DNA of 64,000 nucleotides, from the NCBI GenBank assembly GCA_963752745.1, contig CAVWAK010000023.1:1-64000 (forward strand). Reading direction: 5' to 3'. This document shows positions 26,342-34,860 of this stretch, in pieces; positions within the stretch are counted from its first letter, which is position 1; each line of letters begins with the position of its first letter. The notes under the pieces were generated by a model, which saw nothing but the letters and a program-made list of their open reading frames with translations, had not been told where the DNA came from and did not search any database. The DNA comes from Thiogranum sp963752745 (GTDB taxonomy: Bacteria > Pseudomonadota > Gammaproteobacteria > DSM-19610). Both the position numbers and the translations under genes were made by a program.

Positions 26342-27049
26342 TTACTCCCGGGCAATTGTACGTGCAACGACAATAGCTTCCACCCGGCTGGCACCGACAC
26401 GTTTAAGGTCGGTTGCCAGTTCGTTCAGTGTTGCGCCCGTAGTCATTACGTCATCGACCAATAGCACTTGCTGATTTTTCAATGACGTAGTGACTCTAAA
26501 ACTTCCCCGCAAGTTTCTGCTACGTTGTTTCCTGTCGAGTGTCGACTGCGCTTCTGTATGTCGCACACGACGGCAGTCGCAGTGCATCTCCGGACTGCCG
26601 GTTTTCAGAAGAGGTCGCGCGAGTTCTTTTGCCTGATTGTAACCACGCTGCGCCAGGCGTCTTGGGTGCAGGGGGACCGGCAACACCTGGAGTCTGTTAC
26701 TGCGAGATGCGATAGACGCGTGTTCAGAAATCATATTTCCAAGTAGCCGGGCAACAGAAAGATCGTGTCGGAACTTGAGCGCGTGAATCCAGTCGTCAAT
26801 CGGTGACCGGTAGGCAAACAGGGCATGGCAGGCGTCCAGTACGGGTGGCGCGTTCAGGCAGCGGGTACACTGATCGATGAGCACTCCGCCCAGCGGTGAT
26901 GCGCAGGTTCTGCAGGTGCTGCCGAGCCAGGGCAGTTCTGCGCGGCAGCCTTCACAGAGATCCTGACCCTGCGCACCCTGCGCCAGGCACAGACGACACT
27001 GTGCCGGAAACAGTCTGTTTCGTGTATTATCAAGCCAGTTGTAAACCAT
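26342..27049 (-). CDS. comF: ComF family phosphoribosyltransferase-like protein
   Basis: A 235-residue ComF protein, associated with natural DNA uptake and recombination. A four-cysteine zinc-finger region lies at the N-terminus (CRLCLAQGAQGQDLCEGC, CRTCASP) with a second pair CTRC. The C-terminal PRTase motif is VLLVDDVMTTGAT near residues 197-209. It is divergent from the biotin operon with 80 bases between starts, and its first codons (MVYN) lie inside the predicted BirA operator. It converges with the DUF1501-like gene. Confidence 0.93.
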   Translation of the reverse strand: MVYNWLDNTRNRLFPAQCRLCLAQGAQGQDLCEGCRAELPWLGSTCRTCASPLGGVLIDQCTRCLNAPPVLDACHALFAYRSPIDDWIHALKFRHDLSVARLLGNMISEHASIASRSNRLQVLPVPLHPRRLAQRGYNQAKELARPLLKTGSPEMHCDCRRVRHTEAQSTLDRKQRSRNLRGSFRVTTSLKNQQVLLVDDVMTTGATLNELATDLKRVGASRVEAIVVARTIARE

Positions 27050-27094
27050 TCGTCACCTTCCTTGGTTGACAGTGGTTATTTTGGGTCGCATAGT
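27039..27094 (+). promoter_or_regulatory. BirA-type biotin operator and bio promoter
   Basis: TTGTAAACC (27039-27047), 16 bases, then GGTTGACAG (27064-27072) matches the biotin operator pattern TTGTAAACC-N16-GGTTTACAA, with the left half perfect and the right half 7 of 9. A promoter TTGACA (27066-27071)-N17-CATAGT (27089-27094) points to the bio operon, and its -35 lies inside the right half-site. Biotinylated BirA would therefore block this promoter, and the left half covers the comF start codon. Confidence 0.75.
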
Positions 27095-27129
27095 GCGGCT
27101 CCGCTGGATAGTGTAACCCACTGAGTTTT

Positions 27130-27537
27130 ATGTCTGAATCAGAACTTTCCATGGATCGCGGACCTGCTGTCCGCCAGCTCTCAGGCCGCAAGGCTCGACG
27201 GGCAGCGGCTGTATTCAACATTGGCAACATTGTTGCCATTCTGGTGCCTGTCCCGTTGGGTATGTTGTGGTTTGGTTTGTCGATGCTGATCTATGCCATG
27301 AACCGCCACCACCCCAATCACAGGGTAGGGCATTACACCCAGCAGGCGGCGTACCGCTTTTATGCCATAACCGGCTTTTTTGTCGCGGCAGCTACTTTCA
27401 TACCGGGCGGCGGCTGGACTTACTACCTGATCGCCTGGGGTCTGGCGGCTGTCATTCTAGTTCCCTGGTCAATTTATGACCTTGTCTGCATCCAGCGTGA
27501 GCGCTGGGACGATATACAGGTGCCTGTAGAAGAATGA
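27130..27537 (+). CDS. Small membrane protein heading the bio operon
   Basis: A 135-residue protein with three hydrophobic segments (residues about 35-60, 80-100, 105-125) separated by the polar NRHHPNHRVGHYTQQAAYRF. I do not recognise a family. Its stop overlaps the bioB start by four bases, so it is co-translated with the biotin genes and under the same operator. A link to biotin or pimelate transport is possible but unsupported. Confidence 0.7.
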   Translation: MSESELSMDRGPAVRQLSGRKARRAAAVFNIGNIVAILVPVPLGMLWFGLSMLIYAMNRHHPNHRVGHYTQQAAYRFYAITGFFVAAATFIPGGGWTYYLIAWGLAAVILVPWSIYDLVCIQRERWDDIQVPVEE

Positions 27538-28517
27538 AGCCACATACTACTGAATCCACTTCGGCTCCATCGACCGTGCAGCTACGTTTCGATTGGGCAA
27601 CTGACGAGATCGAGGCACTGTTTGAACTGCCTTTTAATGACTTGCTGTTTCGGGCGCAATCGGTGCACCGGGAGCACTTTGATCCTAATGCTGTGCAAAT
27701 CAGTACGCTGCTTAGTATTAAAACCGGTGGCTGTCCCGAGGATTGTGGTTACTGTCCTCAAAGCGTGCACCATGAAGCCGCTGTTGAAGCCGAAAAACTC
27801 ATGGATGTTGAGGCGGTCGTTACAGCGGCTCGCGCCGCAAAGCAGGCTGGCGCGAGCCGCTTCTGCATGGGAGCGGCGTGGCGCAACCCGCGTGGGCGTA
27901 ACTTCGAGCGGGTCGTTGAAATGGTTGAACGGGTGCGCGCCGAGGGTCTCGAAACCTGTATGACGCTTGGCATGCTGGATGCAGAGCAGTCAGAACGATT
28001 GAAAGCTGCCGGGCTTGATTACTACAACCACAACCTCGATACGTCGCCGGAGTTTTACGGTGACATTATCAGTACCCGTACCTACCAGGACAGGCTGGAC
28101 ACGCTGCAGCATGTACGCGACGCCGGCATGCATGTCTGCTGTGGCGGCATAGTAGGGATGGGTGAGTCACGCCACGACCGCGCTTCATTGATGCAGCAGC
28201 TGGCCAGCCAGAAGCCCCATCCCGAAAGTGTGCCAGTCAATCTGCTGGTACGTGTGGAAGGTACGCCACTGGAGGAGCAGGCCGATCTGGACCCGTTTGA
28301 GTTTGTGCGCAGCATTGCCGTCGCTCGCATTTTGATGCCGCAGTCGCACGTTCGGTTATCCGCCGGCCGTGAACAGATGAGTGACGAGTTACAGGCGCTG
28401 TGTTTCTTCGCCGGTGCCAATTCCATTTTCTATGGCGAAAAGCTGCTAACCACACCCAACCCGGAAGCGAACCACGATCGTCAGCTTTTCGATCGCCTGG
28501 GGCTGCGCCCGGCCTGA
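27534..28517 (+). CDS. bioB: Biotin synthase
   Basis: Radical SAM enzyme that inserts sulfur into dethiobiotin. The CxxxCxxC cluster motif is visible as GGCPEDCGYCPQS near residues 62-74. Other family segments are AAWRNPRGRNFERV, YNHNLDTSPEFYG and the [2Fe-2S] arginine region VRLSAGREQMS near 270. The 327 residues are normal length. It overlaps the upstream small membrane gene and is followed by bioF after six bases. Confidence 0.98.
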   Translation: MKPHTTESTSAPSTVQLRFDWATDEIEALFELPFNDLLFRAQSVHREHFDPNAVQISTLLSIKTGGCPEDCGYCPQSVHHEAAVEAEKLMDVEAVVTAARAAKQAGASRFCMGAAWRNPRGRNFERVVEMVERVRAEGLETCMTLGMLDAEQSERLKAAGLDYYNHNLDTSPEFYGDIISTRTYQDRLDTLQHVRDAGMHVCCGGIVGMGESRHDRASLMQQLASQKPHPESVPVNLLVRVEGTPLEEQADLDPFEFVRSIAVARILMPQSHVRLSAGREQMSDELQALCFFAGANSIFYGEKLLTTPNPEANHDRQLFDRLGLRPA

Positions 28518-28523
28518 AGCCAA

Positions 28524-29696
28524 ATGCAGGATCTTTCCGCAGCGCTGGCCGAACGCCAACAGCAACAGCTTTATCGCCGCCGGCAGACCCTGGAAGGGCC
28601 GCAGGGTGTCGAGGTGCAGATTGATGGGCAAACATACCTGTCATTTTGCAGTAATGACTATCTCGGTTTGGCCAGCCACCCTGCTGTTATTGATGCGCTT
28701 AAAGCGGGCGCTGATCGTTTCGGGGTTGGCAGCGGCGCTGCACACCTGATTACCGGCCACAGTTATGCCCACCAGGTGCTGGAGGAAGAGCTGGCCGATT
28801 TTGTTGGTCGGCCACGAGCGTTGCTGTTTTCCACTGGTTACATGGCGAACCTCGGCATAGTGAGTGCGCTGACGGGGCGCGGCGACAGTGTCTTTGAAGA
28901 CCGCCTAAACCATGCGTCATTGCTGGACGCGGCCGCACTCAGCGGTGCGCGCCTGGTGCGCTATGCGCATGCAGACTCTGTTGCCTTGCAGCATAAAATT
29001 GAAAACACAGCAACACGCCAGCGTTTGATTGCCACCGATAGCGTGTTCAGTATGGATGGCGATTATGCACCGTTGGGTCAGCTGCAGGATGTTGCGCTAG
29101 CTAATGACAGTTGGCTGCTGGCTGATGATGCGCATGGTTTTGGTGTATTGGGGCCACAAGGTCGTGGTTATTGTGTGGATCAACTCGGCTCCGGCGCCGA
29201 AAATATTATTTTAATGGCGACCCTTGGCAAAGCGCTGGGAACCGGTGGTGCTTTTGTGGCTGGCAGTGACGAGCTGATTGAGACGCTGATCCAGCAGGCC
29301 AGAACCTTCATCTATACCACGGCTACTTCACCCGCCATGGCCTGGGCAACGCGCACTGCCTTGCAGTTGGTACGCGAGGACAGCGACTTGAGGGAAAGTC
29401 TGTTCGACAACATCACCTATTTCCGTGAGGGCGCCAGGCAGTTGGGTCTGCCGCTTATGAATTCAGTTTCTGCAATTCAACCACTGCTGGTCGGCGATAC
29501 TGCGATGGCAATGGGTTTGAGTGATGCGTTACGCAGCCATGGCATTCTGGTGACAGCAATTCGGCCGCCAACTGTACCCCAGGGCACCGCCCGTCTGCGG
29601 ATCACGCTGTGTGCCAGGCATTCCAGACAGCAGCTGGATCGTCTGCTGGAAGTTCTGAAAATCATTTTTCAGGAGCGCATCGATGCTACAGGTTGA
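28524..29696 (+). CDS. bioF: 8-amino-7-oxononanoate synthase
   Basis: PLP-dependent enzyme joining pimeloyl-ACP and alanine. The PLP-lysine lies in LGKALGTGGAFVAG near residue 236, with the GSGAAHLITGHSYAHQVLEE segment (written in part as GSGAAHLITGH) and ADDAHGFGVLGPQGRG upstream. The 390 residues fit the family. The stop overlaps bioH by 14 bases. bioA (DAPA aminotransferase) is not in this cluster. Confidence 0.97.
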   Translation: MQDLSAALAERQQQQLYRRRQTLEGPQGVEVQIDGQTYLSFCSNDYLGLASHPAVIDALKAGADRFGVGSGAAHLITGHSYAHQVLEEELADFVGRPRALLFSTGYMANLGIVSALTGRGDSVFEDRLNHASLLDAAALSGARLVRYAHADSVALQHKIENTATRQRLIATDSVFSMDGDYAPLGQLQDVALANDSWLLADDAHGFGVLGPQGRGYCVDQLGSGAENIILMATLGKALGTGGAFVAGSDELIETLIQQARTFIYTTATSPAMAWATRTALQLVREDSDLRESLFDNITYFREGARQLGLPLMNSVSAIQPLLVGDTAMAMGLSDALRSHGILVTAIRPPTVPQGTARLRITLCARHSRQQLDRLLEVLKIIFQERIDATG

Positions 29697-30453
29697 TGTA
29701 CAAGGCAGCGGTCCAGACCTGGTGATGCTGCATGGCTGGGGTATGCATTCAGGTATCTGGTCAGATTGGGCGGAGACGCTGGCGAGTGAGTTTCGTGTTC
29801 ATTGTGTTGACCTGCCCGGTCATGGAAGCAGTTGCGTTACGGCGGAGGATACACTGGAAGCATGGACATCAGAGGTGATGCAGGTAGTGCCTGAAGGCGC
29901 CTGGTGGCTGGGCTGGTCATTAGGTGGTTTGCTGGCGCAACAGGCGGCTTATATGTTTCCAAACGCAATGAGAGGCCTGGTTATGGTTGCCGGCACGCCG
30001 CGTTTTGTGAAGGCGGATGATTGGCTGCACGGCGTCGATAGTGAGGTGTTCGAACAGTTTGCTTTACAGCTTGAAGAAGATCCGGAGCGTACTCTTACGC
30101 GTTTTCTTGCCTTGCAGGTACGCGGCGCACAAGACAGCGCCGCGACATTGCGGCACTTGCGCTCCAGGCTGCGGCAGCGACCGCTGGCTCAGGCGGCAGC
30201 GTTGCGTTCCGGGCTGGATATACTGAGCGGCAGCGATTTGCGCGAGCTCACTGCGGTCTCGAAGTTGCCAATGCACTGGTTGCTGGGTGAGCGTGACACC
30301 CTGATTTCGCCTGCCATGGCAGCTGATCTGGGAGGAGTTTTTCATGTGCTGCCCGGTGCGGGGCATGCACCTTTTTTGTCGCATCCGGAAGACTGCGCCA
30401 ACTGTCTGCATGACTGGTTGCTCGATAGAGGGATGCAACATGCAGCTGGCTGA
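29683..30453 (+). CDS. bioH: Pimeloyl-ACP methyl ester carboxylesterase
   Basis: Alpha/beta hydrolase that frees pimeloyl-ACP from its methyl ester. The oxyanion region LHGWGMHSGIW, nucleophile elbow GWSLGG (Ser near residue 82) and C-terminal His in AGHAPFLSHPEDC are present, and the length of 256 matches BioH. It lies between bioF and bioC with overlaps on both sides. Confidence 0.95.
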   Translation: MLQVDVQGSGPDLVMLHGWGMHSGIWSDWAETLASEFRVHCVDLPGHGSSCVTAEDTLEAWTSEVMQVVPEGAWWLGWSLGGLLAQQAAYMFPNAMRGLVMVAGTPRFVKADDWLHGVDSEVFEQFALQLEEDPERTLTRFLALQVRGAQDSAATLRHLRSRLRQRPLAQAAALRSGLDILSGSDLRELTAVSKLPMHWLLGERDTLISPAMAADLGGVFHVLPGAGHAPFLSHPEDCANCLHDWLLDRGMQHAAG

Positions 30454-31291
30454 TCAGTTACCTGAGAAACGGCTGGCGCGTCGCAGCTTTGAGCAGGCGG
30501 CACAGAGCTATGATGCCGCAGCGGTATTGCAGCAGGAAGTTGCGCAACGGTTGCTGGAACGACTGGACCTGATGAAGCTCGAGCCTGCACGGGTACTGGA
30601 TCTTGGCTGTGGTACCGGATACTGTATTCCAGAGCTGATGTCCCGTTACAAACGCGCGGACATCGTTGCATTGGATATTGCGCGCCCGATGCTGGAGCAG
30701 GCGCGCAGACGTGGACGCTGGTTACACCGTCCTCGCTGTGTTTGTGGGGACGCAGAGCGTTTGCCTTTTGAGGACGAATCATTCGACCTGGTGTTCTCCA
30801 ATTTGATGTTGCAGTGGTGTGTTGATCTCGACGCTGCCTTTGCCGAGCTACAGAGGGTATTGCGACCTGGCGGTCTGCTGTTGTTTACCAGCTTCGGGCC
30901 GGATACCCTGAAGGAATTACGTGATAGCTGGGCGCAGGTGGATGGCGATACGCATGTGAATGCTTTCCTGGATATGCACGATGTTGGCGATGCATTGGTG
31001 AAGACTCGGTTTGCAGATCCGGTCATGGACGTCGAGCGGATCACCGTGACTTATCCGGACGTGTGGAAGTTAATGCGCGAACTCAAGCAGATTGGAGCCC
31101 ATAATGTCACCGCGGGTCGGCCACGTGGCCTTACAGGCAAGTCACATATGCAACAATTGGTAAATGCCTATGAACGCTATCGGCAGGCAGATGTATTGCC
31201 AGCGAGTTACGAAATCGTTAACGGTCATGCCTGGGCGACTTCTATGGGTGGTGAAGCGATGGTGTCGCTCGAGAGTCTGAAAGCGCCATGA
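30440..31291 (+). CDS. bioC: Malonyl-ACP O-methyltransferase
   Basis: SAM-dependent methyltransferase that starts pimelate synthesis by methylating malonyl-ACP. I choose ATG 30440, with GAGGGA just upstream and the family N-terminus RLARRSFEQAAQSYDAAAVL; the frame is open from 30344. Motif I is VLDLGCGTGY, and FSNLMLQWCVDLDAAFAELQ (in part FSNLMLQWC) is typical of BioC. The 283 residues are slightly long but normal. It overlaps both bioH and bioD. Confidence 0.96.
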   Translation: MQLADQLPEKRLARRSFEQAAQSYDAAAVLQQEVAQRLLERLDLMKLEPARVLDLGCGTGYCIPELMSRYKRADIVALDIARPMLEQARRRGRWLHRPRCVCGDAERLPFEDESFDLVFSNLMLQWCVDLDAAFAELQRVLRPGGLLLFTSFGPDTLKELRDSWAQVDGDTHVNAFLDMHDVGDALVKTRFADPVMDVERITVTYPDVWKLMRELKQIGAHNVTAGRPRGLTGKSHMQQLVNAYERYRQADVLPASYEIVNGHAWATSMGGEAMVSLESLKAP

Positions 31292-31950
31292 CGCACGGTT
31301 ATTTTGTGACGGGTACCGATACGGGTGTTGGCAAGACATCTGTCTGTCTTGAGCTAATGCGTTTGCTGCAGGCCCAGGGTCATGTTGTGACCGGTATGAA
31401 GCCGGTAGCCAGTGGTTGCCAGCGCAAGTCATCCGGGTTAGTTAACGAAGATGCGTTACGATTACAGACGCAAGCCTCGTTTACCGTGCCTTACGCCCAG
31501 GTCAATCCCTATGCCTTCGAGGCTGCCATCGCGCCACACATTGCGGCAGCTGCAGAAGGGGTTAGTATCGATCTGGATTTGATTGAAACTGCATTGGCCG
31601 CTCTCGCCAGGGAGGCTGACCGGGTCGTGGTAGAAGGTGTGGGCGGTTGGGCGGTGCCAGTTAATGCCAATCAGACTATGGCAGATGTTGCCGTGGCGCT
31701 GGGAATGCCGGTTATTCTGGTGGTGGGAATTCGGCTCGGCTGTATCAATCACGCTTTACTGACAGAGCAGGCGATCACGACATCTGGTTTGAGGTTTTCC
31801 GGCTGGGTGGCAAACCGTGTTGACCCTACCTGCCAGGTGCAGGATGAAATTGTGGCTGCCCTGCAGGAGCGTTTGACGGCTCTGTGTCTGGGCGACTTGC
31901 CTTATCTGACTGATGGAGAGTTGTCGGGGCGACTAAGCTTGCCCGCCTAG
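31288..31950 (+). CDS. bioD: Dethiobiotin synthetase
   Basis: ATP-dependent ring closure of DAPA to dethiobiotin. The P-loop GTDTGVGKTSV is at residues 8-18, and VVEGVGGWAVPVN is the family Mg/ATP segment near 113. The 220 residues are normal. It is the last gene of the bio operon. Its TAG stop abuts the stop of the convergent Sel1 gene with no spacer and no obvious hairpin between. Confidence 0.97.
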   Translation: MTHGYFVTGTDTGVGKTSVCLELMRLLQAQGHVVTGMKPVASGCQRKSSGLVNEDALRLQTQASFTVPYAQVNPYAFEAAIAPHIAAAAEGVSIDLDLIETALAALAREADRVVVEGVGGWAVPVNANQTMADVAVALGMPVILVVGIRLGCINHALLTEQAITTSGLRFSGWVANRVDPTCQVQDEIVAALQERLTALCLGDLPYLTDGELSGRLSLPA

Positions 31951-32436
31951 CTAGTTGAGCTTGCGTTTGACCTTGCTGATTTCTCCGGTCGCCGGCCCGT
32001 AACCATTATCCTGGGCTTTCTGCAACCACACCAGCGCAGTGCTGTAATCTGCGTTGCGTTTGCTGGCCAGCAGTTTGCCCAGCTGATACTGGGCAGGTGG
32101 ATAGCCCTGATCTGCTGCTTTCTCCAGCCAGACTTTGGCGACCTCCAGGTCTTTGTCGACGCTGTTACCTTTGAGGTAAAAAACACCGACCTTGTACTGT
32201 CCTTTATCAATGCCTTGCCCGGCAGATTTTCTGTACCAGTCTAAGGCTGCATCTTCATCTTCATCAACCCCGCGACCTTTCTCGTAGCGGTAGCCGATAT
32301 CGTACTGAGCTTCGGCGTCGCCATTCTGAGCGTGTTCCAGCTTGCGATTGAATGCGGCTTCGCTGGACGATGCCATAGTGTGTGATGTGAGAACCAGGGT
32401 AAATATCGCCAGGACAGTCTTTAGAATTGTGTTCAT
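31951..32436 (-). CDS. Exported Sel1-repeat protein
   Basis: A 161-residue protein with a Sec signal (cleavage near MAS-SSE) and three or four Sel1-type repeats: GDAEAQYDIGYRYEKGRGV, GIDKGQYKVGVFYLKGNSVD and GYPPAQYQLGKLLASKRN. Sel1 repeats mediate protein contacts and are common in periplasmic signalling or envelope proteins. AAGGGTGAC precedes the start. It is a single gene convergent with bioD; its partner is unknown. Confidence 0.85.
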   Translation of the reverse strand: MNTILKTVLAIFTLVLTSHTMASSSEAAFNRKLEHAQNGDAEAQYDIGYRYEKGRGVDEDEDAALDWYRKSAGQGIDKGQYKVGVFYLKGNSVDKDLEVAKVWLEKAADQGYPPAQYQLGKLLASKRNADYSTALVWLQKAQDNGYGPATGEISKVKRKLN

Positions 32437-33154
32437 TTGTCACCCTTACCTTGCCCGTCCTTTGGCTTGTAGCCCCTTTAATGAGGCGAAAAATGTGATG
32501 CATATCCCATAATTTCGGCCATTTGAGTGTTGACTTGAATGTCGGATGCCCAATATCTGCTGGGTTGAGCGGTAATTAGGATGGCGCTTCTTCATCCAGG
32601 GTGCGGTCGTTGCGAAGCAAATTAGTGGTGACGGCAAGAGTTGTCCTGAGGTCGCATTGTCCAAAATAAGAGAGGTCAATAAATAGTATATATTACAGTT
32701 GGTTGAGATTTACTGCATGGGTCAGGTCAAGGTCGTCGCGGGAGACTTTGATATCTTCCTGATGGCGTCGGTTGCCGGATTCTGCCCCGCTTGCGCAAAT
32801 CTGTTGCTGGCTTCAGCGAGCGCGAGTTGATGACAGGCCAGTTGTCAGGTGCCGTTCCTGATGGCTAATAGCTGGTTTGATGTTGAGTTCAAGAATCATA
32901 TTGGGTGCTGGTGAGTCTAATCCTGCCCATTTCTATGGATCTTTTAATTTGAGCCGAATGCTGCTCGAGCAATATAAATAAGAAAATTACTAAATAAGAA
33001 CATAATGATTAACTAAGCATTGGATATAGTTAAAATTTATAGCTATAAATTTTAATTTTTTTTGCACCGCTTTCGAACGATGCTGTAGCATGCGCTGGTC
33101 CCGGGGGGTTGAGGTATCGCCTGGAGTGCAGGGTGCCAGTTACAGAGGTGCGCA
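32437..33154. other. 718-base AT-rich spacer without a supported gene
   Basis: No ORF of convincing length or family is seen. A 37-codon ORF (32717-32830, beginning MGQVKVVAGDF and containing CPAC) may be the remnant of a gene start but has no support. From about 32930 the DNA becomes markedly AT-rich and contains the 26-bp palindrome at 33030. Confidence 0.5.
33030..33055. repeat. Perfect 26-bp AT-rich palindrome
   Basis: The two 13-base arms (left arm TTAAAATTTATAG) are exact reverse complements with no spacer. The sequence continues into a T-run on the plus strand. It lies about 100 bases upstream of the DUF2244-cox genes, so it could be an operator, a cruciform or a weak terminator. No function can be assigned from sequence. 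Confidence 0.7.
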
Positions 33155-33631
33155 TTGGTCGCAACCCAGTTAGATAGCTTTGATTGCCCCCACCGGTTTC
33201 TCATCCGGCCGAATTGTTCGATGCCCTGGCGCGACGTCGTTCGTTTTTATGCCGGTATTGCAATCGTGTCCATGGGTATCGCCGTTGCGTTTGCCATGAA
33301 AGGCGCCTGGCTGATCCTGCCATTTGCCGGCCTGGAAATGCTGGTGCTGGGTGTTGCGCTGTACGTTGTCGCGCAGCGTGCAGCAAACTGGCAGGAGATT
33401 GCGATTGAAGCGGACAATATCCGCGTGATCAATCACTCGCCAAAACAGGAAAAGAAGCTGTCCTTTCAACGCGCCTGGGTACGGGTAGTGTTGGAAGATG
33501 CCACGATCACGGGGCACCCATCCAGACTGCTGCTGGGATCACATGGGTGTAACGTGGAAATCGGCAGTTGTTTGAATGAAGAAGAAAAACATGAGCTGGC
33601 GCTACAGTTGCGGCGTGCCGTGCAAACATAA
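33155..33631 (+). CDS. DUF2244 membrane protein
   Basis: A 158-residue inner-membrane protein of the DUF2244 family. Two close helices (residues about 32-50 and 54-72) are separated by MKGAW, and a soluble C-terminal part contains WVRVVLEDA and LLLGSHGCNVEIGSCLNEEE. It begins with TTG at 33155 after GAGGTG, and no better in-frame start is seen. DUF2244 genes regularly precede the coxB-coxA cluster in gammaproteobacteria, as here, so a role in aa3 oxidase biogenesis is likely but unproven. Confidence 0.82.
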   Translation: MVATQLDSFDCPHRFLIRPNCSMPWRDVVRFYAGIAIVSMGIAVAFAMKGAWLILPFAGLEMLVLGVALYVVAQRAANWQEIAIEADNIRVINHSPKQEKKLSFQRAWVRVVLEDATITGHPSRLLLGSHGCNVEIGSCLNEEEKHELALQLRRAVQT

Positions 33632-33710
33632 ATTTAACAGGGGTGTGGGCAGGCAGGTGGCCCTCACTTAGTGAACGAAGTTTTAAGGTGTTGGAAGGAG
33701 AAATCTTGGC

Positions 33711-34838
33711 ATGTTGGTAAAAACTGTAAAACGAGCGCTGGCGATTATCGCCGGGTTCGCCGGCTCGATAACAGCGACGTCGGCATTTGCCGAATACGCA
33801 CTCAATCTACCCCGTGGTGTTTCGCCTATCAGCCAGGAAGCCTACGACCTGCACATGCTTATCTTGTGGGTCTGTGTGGCGATCGGTGTTGTGGTTTTCG
33901 GCGCCATGTTTATATCTATAGTTAAACACCGAAAATCCAAAGGCGCCCAACCTGCCCAGTTTCATGAAAGTACTGCGGTGGAAATTGTCTGGACCATCGT
34001 GCCCTTCCTTATATTAGTCGGTATGGCAATTCCTGCTACCAAGGCATTGGTTGCCATGGAAGATACCAGTAACGCCGATCTGAGCATCAAGGTTACCGGT
34101 TATCAGTGGAAATGGGGCTATGATTACATGGATGAAGGTGTGAGTTTTATCAGCACACTGTCCACACCTAAAGAAGAAATCTATAACCAGGCAGACAAGG
34201 GTGAGAACTACTTGCTTGAAGTGGACAATCCGATTGTTGTCCCGGTAAACAAGAAGGTTCGACTACTTATCACTTCTGATGATGTGATTCATGCCTGGTG
34301 GGTGCCAAAGCTGGGTATGAAAAAAGACGCTATTCCAGGTTTCATCAACGAGATGTGGTTCAAGGCGGATAAAGAAGGTACCTACCGCGGCCAGTGTGCC
34401 GAGCTTTGCGGTAAGGATCATGGCTTTATGCCTATCGTGGTTGTTGCCAAGAACGAGAGTGATTACAACCAGTGGGTTGCCGACCAGAAAGGTGCTGCGG
34501 CTGCGGACGAAGCAGCGGCTGAGCGTGACTGGGGCATGGATGAGCTGATGGCTCGTGGTGAAAAAGTCTACGGTACAAGCTGTGCGGCCTGCCACCAGGC
34601 CAGTGGTGAAGGTGTTCCGGGTGCTTTTCCACCAATCAAGGGTGGCGCGATTTCCACCGGTCCCAAAGCGGCACATATCGGTATTGTGATGAATGGCAAG
34701 CCTGGTACTGCCATGGCCGCTTTTGCCGGTCAGTTGAGCGACATTGATCTGGCGGCTGTGATCACCTATGAACGTAATGCCTGGGGCAACAATGCAGGCG
34801 ACCTGATTCAACCTTCTGAAGTTAAGGCTACCCGTTAA
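33711..34838 (+). CDS. coxB: Cytochrome c oxidase subunit II with fused cytochrome c domain
   Basis: Electron-entry subunit of an aa3/caa3-type oxidase. A signal peptide (cleavage near AFA-EYA), two membrane helices (about 45-67, 92-110) and the CuA domain are visible, with SDDVIHAWWVP and the CuA loop GQCAELCGKDHGFM near residues 225-240. A C-terminal extension carries a c-haem site, SCAACHQASGEG, near 289, so the subunit holds its own cytochrome c. GGAAGGAG precedes ATG 33711. It opens the cox operon. Confidence 0.97.
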   Translation: MLVKTVKRALAIIAGFAGSITATSAFAEYALNLPRGVSPISQEAYDLHMLILWVCVAIGVVVFGAMFISIVKHRKSKGAQPAQFHESTAVEIVWTIVPFLILVGMAIPATKALVAMEDTSNADLSIKVTGYQWKWGYDYMDEGVSFISTLSTPKEEIYNQADKGENYLLEVDNPIVVPVNKKVRLLITSDDVIHAWWVPKLGMKKDAIPGFINEMWFKADKEGTYRGQCAELCGKDHGFMPIVVVAKNESDYNQWVADQKGAAAADEAAAERDWGMDELMARGEKVYGTSCAACHQASGEGVPGAFPPIKGGAISTGPKAAHIGIVMNGKPGTAMAAFAGQLSDIDLAAVITYERNAWGNNAGDLIQPSEVKATR

Positions 34839-34860
34839 GGGTTGTGGAGGAGTAAGTATA

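Noticed and set aside
32717..32830. 37-codon ORF beginning MGQVKVVAGDF with a CPAC motif
   Set aside because: Short, no clear ribosome-binding site and no recognised family; mentioned only as a possible gene remnant.
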